DNA from: Posidoniimonas polymericola
GTDB taxonomy: Bacteria > Planctomycetota > Planctomycetia > Pirellulales > Lacipirellulaceae
NCBI RefSeq assembly: GCF_007859935.1
Contig: NZ_SJPO01000002.1
Span: 1-64,000, forward strand
Direction of reading: 5' to 3'
Length of the DNA stretch: 64,000 bases
Shown: positions 33,433 to 42,005 of the stretch, piece after piece
Layout: each line of letters begins with the position of its first letter
How positions within the stretch are numbered: position 1 is the first letter of the stretch
Notes under the pieces: generated by a model
The model's database searches: none
Seen by the model: only the letters and a program-made list of their open reading frames with translations
What the model was told of the DNA's origin: nothing
Made by a program: the position numbers and the translations under genes

Positions 33433-35458
33433 CGCGAGGATCTCTTGACTGGTTCGCCCTTCGGTCGCTGCCCAGGCAGCGATTGCCTGGTCGATATCCG
33501 ACGCGCGGCGGATCCCAGCTGATCGCGTAGCCGGGCCTGCCCCTCAGACGCTGAACGTTCGCCCGCCGGCAGGCGAGCAAGACTTCCAGGCGCCGGCCAG
33601 GTTCGCTGAGCCGAAGGGCCTGCTGGATCAATTCATCGAGCGGTTCGGTCCTGCCGGTCTTCTTGAGCGGCGAGGGCGGCAGGCGGCAGTCGATCTTGCT
33701 CAGGCGGATGAACTCTTGGAGCGCGTCGCTGTCCATGGTGCCGCCGCTCTTGAGTAGCGTGTAGCCGTCGGCGACCTCGCGGCCCCGCGAACGCTCTGCT
33801 CGGGCGTTGGCTGCCATGGCGGCAATCGCCGCCTCGCCGTTGGGCAGGTTGTGGGTCTGGTACCGCGGGGCGAGCTGCGCGTCGCGGGCCGCGGGCACGG
33901 CCAGCATGACAAACGCCAGTGGCGCCGTCAGCACGACCGCCGGCAGGAGCCACGGTTTTACGCCGCCGCGTTCGAACAGCCAGGCCGGCGCCCGCAGCCA
34001 GGTCGCCAGTAGGGCGGCGAGTCCGAACGGCGCGACCGCCCACAGCGGCGACAGCATCCAGTAGAACACGAGCATCGCCCAGCCCGCCAACAGCCACGCC
34101 GCCCCGAACGCGAGTAGCCCGGCGAAGATCTCGCTCCGCAACGTCAGCGAGAAGAACTGCCCAACGGCGTAGGCGGCAAATGCGGCGGCGGCCACGCCCA
34201 CCAGCACCGCGACCGTGGTGTCGTACTGCTGAGTTAAGGCGACTTGCTCGAGGAACCCGGAGGTCCAGCCAGCATGGTCCTGCTGGTCGAGGTCGATCCA
34301 AGTGCCGAACACGTTGCGACGCCAATAGATGGCTGCTGCTGCGAAAAGGGTGATCGCAATGCCGCAGTACATCAGCGTCAAGTAGCCCAGCCCCACTACC
34401 TGCCTGGCTAGCCAGACCCGCCGCGGCGGCGCCGCGTGCTCCGCCAAGAAGCGGTGCTGCCGCCGCCGCTGGTCCTCGCGGAACACCAGGGCGCCCATCA
34501 GCGCGGGCACGAATAAGGCGCCTAGGAGGATTGCAGGCCGGGGAGTCTCGCGGACCAAGTTATCCATTCCCATTGCCATCCCGAGGACCAGCGGCCACGC
34601 GAGAGTCAGGCACCCGCCGATCACCGTCGCCGCAAACGCCGACTTCCACGACTGCCGGTGCGTCTGCCACGCCAGCCGGCCGAACGAGCCGAGCCAGCCG
34701 ACGTTGGCCCGTGCGGCGGGCTTTTCTTTAGCTCTGTTGGTGGTTTTGATCGTCACATGCTGTTCACCCCGCGGCAGCCAGTTCAGGCCGAGCCACACGT
34801 CGAGCGCGCCGATTAACAGCGCGACGACCAACCGGGCAGGCAACGCCTGCGAGTCGCCCAACTCGAACAGGTCGACGTTGCCCCCGGTGGCGGCGATCGT
34901 TGCGAACGAGCAAAACGACGCCCCAGCGATTCCAAGGCAGGCCGCCAGCAGCGGTTTCGGCACGAGCAGTGATGCGAGTAAGCTCCACACAAGCAGCTCG
35001 AGCAGTACCACGACGCCGGTTGTGCCAAGCACAAGCCATGTCCGCTCTGACGGCCCGACGCCGCCAGCAACCACCGCTCCCACAGCGAGCAATACGCCGA
35101 AGAGCAGCGGCGTCAGCACGATGGCCGACGTTAGCTTGCCGAGCAGCGTCGCCCAGCGGTTCTCGGGCAGTGACTGCAGGTACAGCATGGTGCCCTCTTC
35201 GCGTTCGACCGAGAACAGCGTGACCGCCGCGGCGACACAGAACAGCGCCGCAGCGCCCAGTGCAAGCACTGCCATCGCGTCGGGCCGCCCGCTTATTGGG
35301 CTGCTCGCGCGGTAGATCAGCATTACCAACAGCGTTGACACCGCGGTCCCAACCGCCAGCCCGCTCTGCATCCGCAGCTCTTTCCAGAAGAACCGCTTGG
35401 CCAGTCGCAGCGTGTCGGGGGCGGCGGGGGCGATTGGGTTGGCGAGGGCGGCGTTCAT
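33359..35458 (-). CDS. ABC-2 type transporter permease, N-terminal part (frameshifted)
   Basis: Open for 699 residues. About 12 hydrophobic segments in two sets (residues ~35-250 and ~280-530) make this a double-length ABC-2 permease, with ERTEG-like loop EREEGTMLYLQSLPENR in the first half and LAEHAAPPRRVWLARQVVG in the second. From about residue 640 the frame becomes Arg/Pro-rich nonsense (RPGNRCLGSDRRANQ), while the protein-like sequence moves to the frame of the 333-residue segment downstream. Removing one G of GGG (33514-33516) would join both into about 1009 residues. Third gene of the regulator-ATPase-permease operon. Either a pseudogene or a sequencing error. Confidence 0.8.
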   Translation of the reverse strand: MNAALANPIAPAAPDTLRLAKRFFWKELRMQSGLAVGTAVSTLLVMLIYRASSPISGRPDAMAVLALGAAALFCVAAAVTLFSVEREEGTMLYLQSLPENRWATLLGKLTSAIVLTPLLFGVLLAVGAVVAGGVGPSERTWLVLGTTGVVVLLELLVWSLLASLLVPKPLLAACLGIAGASFCSFATIAATGGNVDLFELGDSQALPARLVVALLIGALDVWLGLNWLPRGEQHVTIKTTNRAKEKPAARANVGWLGSFGRLAWQTHRQSWKSAFAATVIGGCLTLAWPLVLGMAMGMDNLVRETPRPAILLGALFVPALMGALVFREDQRRRQHRFLAEHAAPPRRVWLARQVVGLGYLTLMYCGIAITLFAAAAIYWRRNVFGTWIDLDQQDHAGWTSGFLEQVALTQQYDTTVAVLVGVAAAAFAAYAVGQFFSLTLRSEIFAGLLAFGAAWLLAGWAMLVFYWMLSPLWAVAPFGLAALLATWLRAPAWLFERGGVKPWLLPAVVLTAPLAFVMLAVPAARDAQLAPRYQTHNLPNGEAAIAAMAANARAERSRGREVADGYTLLKSGGTMDSDALQEFIRLSKIDCRLPPSPLKKTGRTEPLDELIQQALRLSEPGRRLEVLLACRRANVQRLRGRPGYAISWDPPRVGYRPGNRCLGSDRRANQSRDPRGARPAPYDRLAGKRPDRCDDERLP

Positions 35459-35509
35459 AGTGGTGGGCTCTTGTCCGGTGGGGTGGATTTGAACAGGAGG
35501 GCAATAATT

Positions 35510-35590
35510 CCCCTCCCCCCTTGGGGGAGGGGTGGGGTGCGCCGGGTACTCACTTCACCCCCACCCCGGCCCTCCCCCAGAGGGGGAGGG
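35510..35590. repeat. Double CCCTCCCCC palindrome
   Basis: Two hairpins (35510-35532 and 35570-35590), each of CCCTCCCCC paired with GGGGGAGGG, are themselves arranged with CACCCC/GGGGTG arms between them. This fills most of the 140-bp gap between the permease and ATPase genes. A related CCCCTCCCCC sequence occurs at 37037-37070. Confidence 0.6.
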
Positions 35591-35598
35591 AGTATTGC

Positions 35599-36531
35599 TT
35601 AAACCTCTTGCAGCACGCCGGGTTGACCGTTGGCCGAGGGCGGATGGTTCTCGGTCATGTACGCCACGAAAATCTCCTCGAGGCTCGGCGTGCGGCGGTC
35701 GACCACGGCCACCGAGTCGAGGTCGGCCAGGCGGTCGATGGCGCCCTCGTCCTCGACGTCGCGCACCAAGAGCCGCCACTGCTTGCCGCGGCGGCTGCTG
35801 GTGAGCAGCGTGCCGGGGACCGGCGGCGGGGCGGCGGCCGAGCCGTGCATCGTGGCGGTGATCTCGTACGCGCCGAGCTTCAGCCGGTCGAGCGGGTCGA
35901 CCGCCAGGATCTTGCCCTCGCGCACCACCGCCACCTGGTCCGCCACGCGTTCGACCTCGCCGATTAGGTGGCTCGAGAGCAGGACCGTGTGCCCCTCGGC
36001 CGCCAGGTCGACCATGCTCTCGAGGAACTCCCGCCGCACCAGAGTGTCGAGGCCCGAGGTCGGCTCGTCGAGCACCAATAGCCGCGGCTGGTGCGCCATG
36101 GCGAGCGACAATGACACCTTCGCCCGCATGCCCTTGGACATCTTGCCGATCTTGCGCGAGGTCGGCACGCGGAAGCGGTCGAGCAGGTTGCGGTAGTGCT
36201 GCTCGAAGCCGTCGCCGTAGAAGCCGGCGGTAAACCAGCCGATCTCGGCGGCGGTCATCCACTCGTACAGCGTCGGCCGTTCCGGCACGTAGCCGAGCAG
36301 CCGCCGCACTTCCTCGCCGTGCGTCGTGCTGTTGCGTCCGAAGACCGAGATCGACCCGGCGTCGGGCGACAGCAGCCCGAGCAGCATGCGGACGAGCGTT
36401 GTCTTGCCGGCGCCGTTCTCACCCAACAGGGCGAACACGCAGCCCGCCGGCACCCGCAGCGTCGCGTCGTCGACGGCGGTGAACCGGCCGTAGCGTTTGG
36501 TGACTCGGTCGATCTCGATCACGTTGGTCAT
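35599..36531 (-). CDS. ABC transporter ATP-binding protein
   Basis: 310 residues. Walker A GENGAGKTT (residues ~37-45), Q-loop (LLGYVPERPTLYEWMT), signature variant MSKGMRAK in place of LSGGQ, Walker B LLVLDEPTSGLD and H-loop LLSSHLIGEVER are all present; the degenerate signature with K-G-M is common in YtrB/CcmA-type ATPases. A ~90-residue C-terminal extension (EITATMHGSAAAPPPVPG, SLEEIFVAYM) is typical. The start overlaps the GntR stop by 4 bp. It should energise the permease encoded downstream. Confidence 0.92.
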   Translation of the reverse strand: MTNVIEIDRVTKRYGRFTAVDDATLRVPAGCVFALLGENGAGKTTLVRMLLGLLSPDAGSISVFGRNSTTHGEEVRRLLGYVPERPTLYEWMTAAEIGWFTAGFYGDGFEQHYRNLLDRFRVPTSRKIGKMSKGMRAKVSLSLAMAHQPRLLVLDEPTSGLDTLVRREFLESMVDLAAEGHTVLLSSHLIGEVERVADQVAVVREGKILAVDPLDRLKLGAYEITATMHGSAAAPPPVPGTLLTSSRRGKQWRLLVRDVEDEGAIDRLADLDSVAVVDRRTPSLEEIFVAYMTENHPPSANGQPGVLQEV

Positions 36532-36935
36532 GCCTGTTCTCCGGCGGCGGGGTGGTTCTTGCGGAGCTTCTTGAGCTCGGATGTGAAGAGGGTCTCGACC
36601 TCGTCGGGCGAGAGGCCGGCGGCCAGCGCCTCGCTGAGCGACTCGCTGACGCGCCGCCGCATCAGGTCGCGGCGGGACTTGCGGCAGGCGGCCCTGGCGC
36701 CCGACCGGACCGCCAGCCCGACGCCGGGCGTCGGTTCGACGACCTCCTGCGACTGCAGCTCGCGGTACGCGCGGGCGACCGTGTTGGGGTTCACGGCGAG
36801 CTCCTTGGCGAGCTCGCGGACGCTGGGGATCAGGTCGCCGGCAGCCAGCGCCCCGTCGGCGACGGCGAACGTCACCTGCCGGGCGATCTGGTCGTAGACG
36901 GGCACGCCGTTCGAGGCGTTGACCTGGATAAACAC
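36528..36935 (-). CDS. GntR-family regulator, YtrA subfamily
   Basis: 135 residues. The N-terminal winged helix-turn-helix matches GntR proteins: GVPVYDQIARQVTFAVADGAL, GDLIPSVRELAKELAVNPNTVARAYRELQSQEVVE. The short all-helical C-terminal part (SESLSEALAAGLSPDEVETLF) is the YtrA type rather than a ligand-binding FadR/HutC domain. First gene of the operon with the ABC ATPase (ATGA overlap) and the permease, so it probably represses this operon as YtrA does in Bacillus; the operator is likely in the 319-bp region upstream, which I could not resolve. Confidence 0.92.
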   Translation of the reverse strand: MFIQVNASNGVPVYDQIARQVTFAVADGALAAGDLIPSVRELAKELAVNPNTVARAYRELQSQEVVEPTPGVGLAVRSGARAACRKSRRDLMRRRVSESLSEALAAGLSPDEVETLFTSELKKLRKNHPAAGEQA

Positions 36936-37092
36936 GGCTTGTCTCCCTGGAGTGGAGCAGCGGACGAGGTGAGCTAGTGTTCTAGCACGGTTGTACAGTA
37001 GCGGCAGGCGGCCGCCCGTGTCAAGTTTTTCTTGTGAGTCCCCTCCCCCTCGTGGGGAGGGCTAGGGAGGGGGGCGGCCCCGGCGCCGAGTT

Positions 37093-37119
37093 CACCACGC
37101 CCTTTGAGGGCGTGCCACC
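37093..37119. repeat. Half copy of the GGTGGCACGCCCT palindrome
   Basis: CACCACGCCCTTTGAGGGCG followed by TGCCACC matches the right half of the repeat at 31942-32010. It lies in the 319-bp region upstream of the GntR operon, between a CCCCTCCCC repeat (37037-37070) and the hairpin element at 37143. Confidence 0.65.
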
Positions 37120-37142
37120 CGTCGTGCTAGTCAATTTACTCC

Positions 37143-37242
37143 GGGTGCCGGGGGCGCTCCCGCCAGGGAAGCCCCCGAGAGGTACTCACCGGGATCGCTG
37201 CTCGTCCGGGGCTTCCGCTGCCGCGGAGCGCCCCGGGCACCC
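37143..37242. repeat. 100-bp nested hairpin element, copy 1
   Basis: Outer arms GGGTGCCGGGGGCGCTCCCG (from 37143) and the GCGGAGCGCCCCGGGCACCC arm ending at 37242 are complementary; inner arms GGAAGCCCCCGA and TCCGGGGCTTCC are also complementary. Alignable copies are at 52829-52930 (close) and 39608-39706 (degenerate). It ends 13 bp from the stop of the serine hydrolase gene. Confidence 0.75.
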
Positions 37243-37254
37243 ACGGGACTCATG

Positions 37255-38682
37255 CTACTGGCGTTCGAACCGCACCGACTTGTTGTTCTGGCTAATCACC
37301 AGCGTTAGCCCGGTGATGCGTTCCCCATCACGCTCGACCTGTATGGCGTCGGTCTCGGCGAAGGCGGAGGCGTTCCATGCGGGCGTTGTCGCGAAGCGGA
37401 GGTTATCGCCCTCGCTGAGGCCGAGGTAGCCGTAGGTGATCGGCCCGTGCCAGTTGATCAACGCCCTGGCGTGCGGGCCATCGCGTTTGACCGTCAGGAC
37501 GCGGCCCTGCGAGTCGGTGTACTCGCCGATGAGCGACTCGAGCAGGTCGGCGTCGGGGTCGAGCTCGGCGTCGGCCTTCGGCTTCTCGTACCGGGCCGGC
37601 GGCTTGCCTGCCAGCAGGTTCTCGCAGCTCGTCTTCACCACGTTGAAAGGCGCCGACGAGTCGCTGCTCGCGAGCACGAACAGGCAGCCGTCGTCGGCCG
37701 GGTCGCGGCGGATCGAAGCGAGGAACCCGCGGACGCTGCCGGTGTGCTCGTGCACGGTGGCGCCAGACTCGAGCGTGCGGACCCGCCAGCCGAGCGCGTA
37801 GCCGGCGTCGCCCGGCGTGGTCATCTGGCGGTACGACTCCTCGCTCAGCAACTTTCCGGCGGCCAGCGCGCGGTCCCACTTCCAGAGGTCGATCAGGTTC
37901 GTCACTAGCCCGCCCATGCCGCGGTACTGGAATCCGTACGCGCCGTACGGGTGGTCGAGTGCCGAGCGGTCGGCACCACGCGTCGCGGCGCCAACCGCGA
38001 CCGTGGCCCCGCGCGGCGCCCTTTGTCCGGTGAAGCGGCTGCTGCCCATGCCGGCCGGCTTGAGGATTGCGTCGCGCAGGTAGCGGGTGTAGGGCTTGCC
38101 GCTCGCCTGGGCGATCACCTCGCTCAGCAGCGAGTAGCCCTGGTTCCAGTACTCGTGCCGCGTGCCCGGTGGCGACTTAGGACCGCCCTCGAGAAACGTC
38201 GGCAGCACGGCAGCCAGGTCGGTCCCCGCGCCGCGGGAGTTGTTGCGGGGAATGCCCGAGGTTTGCTGCAGCAGGTGCCGCACAGTGATGGCCTGGGAGT
38301 GTTCGGGCACGCCCGGCAGGTGCTTGGAAATGGGGTCGTCGAGGCTCAACTTCCCTTCCTCGGCCAGTTTCATCACGGCGATGGCGGTGAACGGCTTGGT
38401 GCACGAGGCGATCTCGAACACCGTGTCGACGGCGATCGGTTGCGACTTCTTCTCGCCGGTCTGGCCGACCCCGACCGCGGCGATCACCTCGCCACGCCGC
38501 CCGACGAGCACCGCCCCCTGGAAGCCGAGGTCGTCGTGCGCCTGACGAACGAAGTCGACGATTGCCAGGCCGGTTTCGCCGACAGCAGTGTGTCCTTCGT
38601 AGGCGAGGCCGCTACTCGCTAGCTGGCAGAGCAGGGCAAACGCCAGGATCAGCCGTTTCGAGCCGCCAGCAATGGGGAACAT
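37255..38682 (-). CDS. Serine hydrolase, class C beta-lactamase/penicillin-binding family
   Basis: 475 residues from the ATG at 38682 (MFPIAGGSKRLILAFALLCQ, a signal peptide); 67 open codons above it are not protein-like. The catalytic triad of the family is visible: SCTK (residues 93-96, SxxK), YWN within HEYWNQGYSLL, and HTGS. Other family blocks are HLPGVPEHSQAITVRHLLQQTSGI, GMGSSRFTG and a C-terminal lipocalin-like extension (LIGEYTDSQGRVLTVKRDG). These enzymes are usually exported esterases, peptidases or transesterases; antibiotic hydrolysis is not implied. Divergent from the DUF1559 gene at 38841. Confidence 0.88.
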   Translation of the reverse strand: MFPIAGGSKRLILAFALLCQLASSGLAYEGHTAVGETGLAIVDFVRQAHDDLGFQGAVLVGRRGEVIAAVGVGQTGEKKSQPIAVDTVFEIASCTKPFTAIAVMKLAEEGKLSLDDPISKHLPGVPEHSQAITVRHLLQQTSGIPRNNSRGAGTDLAAVLPTFLEGGPKSPPGTRHEYWNQGYSLLSEVIAQASGKPYTRYLRDAILKPAGMGSSRFTGQRAPRGATVAVGAATRGADRSALDHPYGAYGFQYRGMGGLVTNLIDLWKWDRALAAGKLLSEESYRQMTTPGDAGYALGWRVRTLESGATVHEHTGSVRGFLASIRRDPADDGCLFVLASSDSSAPFNVVKTSCENLLAGKPPARYEKPKADAELDPDADLLESLIGEYTDSQGRVLTVKRDGPHARALINWHGPITYGYLGLSEGDNLRFATTPAWNASAFAETDAIQVERDGERITGLTLVISQNNKSVRFERQ

Positions 38683-38840
38683 CGCACGTCTCCAGGTGAG
38701 ATCGGGGGTTGCAGTTCGCCGCAGTTTAGGGCAGTCTAGCAGAGTCGCCTGCGAGGGCAATCGGGCGGCGGGCGAAATAGAGGCGACCGCCGTCGGCGAG
38801 TCTATTCGCGGCAAACGTCTACTCAACGACCAGGATGACC

Positions 38841-39602
38841 ATGGCAGACGAGAACCCCTACGAGAGCACCAAGTCGACGCCAACAGTTGCGTCGGGCAAC
38901 CCGGCGCTGGTGATCCTCGGTAAGCTTTTTCTGGCTTGCGTAGTGCTGCTGATCGTGGCGGCGATGCTGATGCCGCTCAACCGTGGGGGGGCGAATAGGG
39001 CTGCGCGACGCATGCGATGTCAGAACCAGATGAAGCAGATCACGCTGGCCCTGCTCAATTACGACGCCGCGCACGGCAAGCTCCCGCCCGCCTACACGGT
39101 CGACGATGAAGGCCGCCCGCTGCACAGCTGGCGGACACTAATCTTGCCCTACGTCGAGCAAGGGGATTTGTACGACTCGATCGACCTCACCAAGCCGTGG
39201 GACGACCCGGTCAACGCCCATGCCCGCGAGGCGGTAGTAGACGCCTACCTCTGCCCGAGCGCCGATCACGAGGCAAGCCGGACAACCTACCAGGTGGTTG
39301 CCGGCGCTGGCTACGTGTTCGACGGTGCAAAACCCATGGAGTTCTACGACATCACCGATGGTCCAGAGCGAACCCTACTGGTCGTCGATGTCGCTGCGGA
39401 TTACGCGGTCGAGTGGATGGCGCCGCAGGACTCGACCCTTGAAGCGGTCTACCAGCAGTTTGTCGAGCAAGAGTTCAACCACCCTAGCGGCATGCAAGTC
39501 GGCTTTGCCGATGGTCACGCTTCGATGCTCGACGCGTCGTCCACCCGCGAGGCGTTGCGATCGATGCTAACCATCGCCGGCGGTGAACAGGTCGAAGAGT
39601 AG
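38841..39602 (+). CDS. DUF1559 protein with plain N-terminal anchor
   Basis: 253 residues from the ATG at 38841 (MADENPYES), with AGGA five bases upstream; an ATG two codons earlier is also in frame. The hydrophobic helix (ALVILGKLFLACVVLLIVAAML) replaces the pilin leader, and the DUF1559 domain follows directly: CQNQMKQITLALLNYDAAHGKLPPAYTVDDEG when read in two parts, LHSWRTLILPYVEQGDLYDS, TKPWDDPVN, YLCPSAD, ITDGPERTLLVVD and VGFADGHA. It is closer to the 3-5 kb paralogues than to the pilin-type gene at 18119. Function unknown. Confidence 0.8.
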   Translation: MADENPYESTKSTPTVASGNPALVILGKLFLACVVLLIVAAMLMPLNRGGANRAARRMRCQNQMKQITLALLNYDAAHGKLPPAYTVDDEGRPLHSWRTLILPYVEQGDLYDSIDLTKPWDDPVNAHAREAVVDAYLCPSADHEASRTTYQVVAGAGYVFDGAKPMEFYDITDGPERTLLVVDVAADYAVEWMAPQDSTLEAVYQQFVEQEFNHPSGMQVGFADGHASMLDASSTREALRSMLTIAGGEQVEE

Positions 39603-39607
39603 TGGCA

Positions 39608-39706
39608 GGGCGCCGAAGGCGTGCCCGTCAATGAATCCCCCGAGACGTACTGCCCGAAATAGCTGTTTTTCGTGGGCTCCCGCTGGCGCGGAGCGTCCCG
39701 GGCGCC
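39608..39706. repeat. 100-bp nested hairpin element, copy 3 (degenerate)
   Basis: Begins GGGCGCCGAAGGCGTGCCCG and ends GCGCGGAGCGTCCCGGGCGC, with the inner AATCCCCCGAGACGTAC segment matching the copies at 37143 and 52829. It overlaps the 3' end of the DUF2306 gene and supplies its last codons. Confidence 0.6.
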
Positions 39707-40350
39707 ATTGGACTCGATACCCAGCGGGCGATCTCGAGGCTGCCCAGCGGCAGCAGCCAGCTCGCCCAGGCCGAGTAGGGGTACACCCCCTCGAGGCCGA
39801 GCACCTCGCTCGCCCCGCCGATCAGCCGCAGCACGACCGCCGCGGTGAGCATCGCGAAGGTCCGCTGCATCCAAATCCGGTGCGTACTGAACTCACGCCG
39901 CACCGCCGACCGCCAGCCGAGCAGAGCGAACGCCGCCGTCAGCACCGCTTGCACCGCAAACGCGAAGCCCGCGACGCGGCCGGTCGCGGCGTAGGCCGAC
40001 ATCCACAGGCCGCTCGGCGCCATGACGAAGAGCAACCCAATCATATGGGCCTTGCCGACTAGCCGGTGCAGCCGACGCCGCGGAGCCCATGCTCGTTCGA
40101 AGAGCAACGCCAGCCCGCTCGACAGGCAGAATGGGCCCGACACGATGTGCGCGTAGAACGCCCACTGATAGCCGCCGAAGAACGTGCCCTCACGCCCCAG
40201 CAGGAAGTCGCTGCGGAAGTTCGGCGGGAAGTAGTCGCCGTAGCCAAGCACGATCCGCACGGTCGTCTGGCAGACAAGCCAGGCGGCGAGCAACGCCAGC
40301 GAGGTCGCGGTGGCGTGCGTTGTCGCTCGTTGGCCGTTCACGTCAGCCAC
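39628..40350 (-). CDS. DUF2306-like membrane protein with repeat-derived tail
   Basis: 240 residues with about seven hydrophobic helices. Family-like features: FYAHIVSGPFCLSSGLALLFE in helix 2, the RLHRLVGKAHMIGLLFVMAPSG block (HRxxG) in helix 3, and FSTHRIWMQRTFAM in a later loop. These His-containing motifs are typical of DUF2306 predicted membrane proteins of unknown function. From about residue 213 (SSPMAPGTLRASGSPRKTA) the protein is encoded by the hairpin repeat at 39608-39706, so the native stop was probably lost by repeat insertion. The start overlaps the end of the PEP-CTERM gene by 8 bp. Confidence 0.75.
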   Translation of the reverse strand: MADVNGQRATTHATATSLALLAAWLVCQTTVRIVLGYGDYFPPNFRSDFLLGREGTFFGGYQWAFYAHIVSGPFCLSSGLALLFERAWAPRRRLHRLVGKAHMIGLLFVMAPSGLWMSAYAATGRVAGFAFAVQAVLTAAFALLGWRSAVRREFSTHRIWMQRTFAMLTAAVVLRLIGGASEVLGLEGVYPYSAWASWLLPLGSLEIARWVSSPMAPGTLRASGSPRKTAISGSTSRGIH

Positions 40351-40981
40351 GCGACCGACGGCGGCCCGTGGCGGTGATCAACCCGGCAAGCAGCAGACCG
40401 CTAGCGGCGGGGCTCGGGACCTGCGACAGCTCCGCCGAGAAGCCGATGTTCTGGAAATCGACCTCACGGTTGCTGCCGGTTAAGAATGCCGTGACCGACT
40501 TGACGTTCAGCGGCGCTGCGAGCGCGATGTCTTGGGCCTCGATGCCACCGCTTGAACCGAGGTCGGGCTGCACCGACAAGGCGCCGACCTGTGCGCCGCC
40601 GGCGTTGAAGAAGAAGAAATCGACGTTGTCGACGTCGTAGCCCTCGCTGGTGTAGTTCCAGAAGTGCAGCGTGTCGATGTCGTAGGAGGCGTCGAATTCG
40701 AAGACCAGCTCCAGCCCGCCGCCGACGTCATCGGCAGTGAACCAGATGTGGGTCGATTGATCGTGGAATTCTTCTGCATCGGCCGACGGGGCGTCGATCA
40801 CCTTGGTGATGGTCGCGCCGCTGTTGAACGTGTTGTGAAAAGTCCCGCTCGATGTCCCGGGCCCGACCACTACGGTCATATTGTCTTGGTTGAGGTAGAC
40901 GGGCGCCGCGGCAGCGGAGGCGACCACCGCCGTGGCAGACAGGAGCGACGAGAGCACGGAGAGCGATAGGGTGCGGTTCAT
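40343..40981 (-). CDS. PEP-CTERM sorting domain protein
   Basis: 212 residues from ATG 40981, with a signal peptide (LSLSVLSSLLSATAVVASAAAA). The C terminus VPSPAASGLLLAGLITATGR plus RRRSRG is a PEP-CTERM type signal: a VP(S/E)P-like motif, a hydrophobic helix and a basic tail, cut by an exosortase. The mature part is Asp/Asn/Phe-rich and beta-like (FEFDASYDIDTLHFWNYTSEGYDVDNVDFFFF read in pieces), suggesting an extracellular or surface beta-sandwich. No exosortase gene is in the window. Followed by the DUF2306 gene with an 8-bp overlap. Confidence 0.8.
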   Translation of the reverse strand: MNRTLSLSVLSSLLSATAVVASAAAAPVYLNQDNMTVVVGPGTSSGTFHNTFNSGATITKVIDAPSADAEEFHDQSTHIWFTADDVGGGLELVFEFDASYDIDTLHFWNYTSEGYDVDNVDFFFFNAGGAQVGALSVQPDLGSSGGIEAQDIALAAPLNVKSVTAFLTGSNREVDFQNIGFSAELSQVPSPAASGLLLAGLITATGRRRSRG

Positions 40982-41119
40982 GAGACACGTCTTCGATGGG
41001 GCCGGTGGCAGGTGAGGGTCGCAGACTTCTATGTTAAGCTGGACGCACGCACGCGCCAATCTTTGCGGGGCGGGGCGCTCCGGAGTCCACGCGGCAGAGG
41101 GCCGTAGCGACGGCCGCTG

Positions 41120-41980
41120 CTACTTCCGCGGCAGCGAGCGGTAGGCGGCCTGGATCAACGCGGCGCCGTGCTCGCGCTCGAGTCGGCGGATCGTGAAATG
41201 CGCACGGGCCAGGTTCTGGTAGTGGTCGATGAAGTAGGTGTTGATCAGCGCGCCGCCTACCGCGCCGATGACCGGGATCGCCTGGGCGGCGAGCTTCTCG
41301 CTCACCACCACGCCGAACCGCTTGCCGATAGTAGAGATGAACTGCACCAACGGCGGCGCCGCCTTGTTCGTCAGGCCGTGCTTCACGACGTGCTGCGACG
41401 CCTCGTGGATCTGCCGGCCCATCGCCAGGCGGACCGCCAGGTAGCCGATCTCGGTGTCGTCCTCGACGTTGCTGGACTTGCCGGGCGAGTGGCCCGGGTC
41501 GAGGGCGAACACCTCGAGGCAGGCCAGGCGGGACTCCATGTCGGTGAGGTCCTCGCCGAGGCTCCTGGCGATGTCCGCGACGCTGCGGAGGATCAGCACG
41601 GTCGAGAACGGCAGCTCGGCGGCGATGGTCGCGCCGCCGAACGCACCGCCCGCGGCTCCGCTGAGGCCGGCCATCAGTTTGTGGGAGAACAGTCGTGGCT
41701 TCGGTGCCACGGGGTCCTTGTCGCCGAGCGTGTTGACCGCGAAGTCGAGCGCCAGCGAGAGCGACTTGTCGACCGCCCCGTAGATCGCCTTCTCGGCCGA
41801 GTCGGGCAGCATCTTGATCGACGCGGTGATCGGCGCGCCAAGCATCTCGGTCAGCCGGTCGGCGATGCCGCGGTGCTCGAGGATCTCGCGGGCCTCGGCG
41901 AGCTCCTTGAGCACGTAGTCCGGGAGCTGGTGCGTCGGGAGCTGGCGGGCGGGGAGCTGCGGCTCGGAGGATTCGTCCAT
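41120..41980 (-). CDS. EcsC family protein
   Basis: 286 residues. EcsC hallmarks: VDKSLSLALDFAVNTLGD, KLMAGLSGAAGGAFGGATIAAELPFSTVLILRSVADIARSLGED (read in parts), LACLEVFALD, and the C-terminal KLAAQAIPVIGAVGGALINTYFIDHYQNLARAHFTIRRLE. EcsC is a peripheral membrane protein of unknown activity, first named from the Bacillus ecs operon. The stop codon TAG is in a GTAGCAGCGG context that may be another, weak REP head. Just upstream of the sialidase gene end on the same strand with no overlap. Confidence 0.88.
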   Translation of the reverse strand: MDESSEPQLPARQLPTHQLPDYVLKELAEAREILEHRGIADRLTEMLGAPITASIKMLPDSAEKAIYGAVDKSLSLALDFAVNTLGDKDPVAPKPRLFSHKLMAGLSGAAGGAFGGATIAAELPFSTVLILRSVADIARSLGEDLTDMESRLACLEVFALDPGHSPGKSSNVEDDTEIGYLAVRLAMGRQIHEASQHVVKHGLTNKAAPPLVQFISTIGKRFGVVVSEKLAAQAIPVIGAVGGALINTYFIDHYQNLARAHFTIRRLEREHGAALIQAAYRSLPRK

Positions 41981-42005
41981 GCGGTTTTTCGGCCGGTGTA
42001 GGTGG

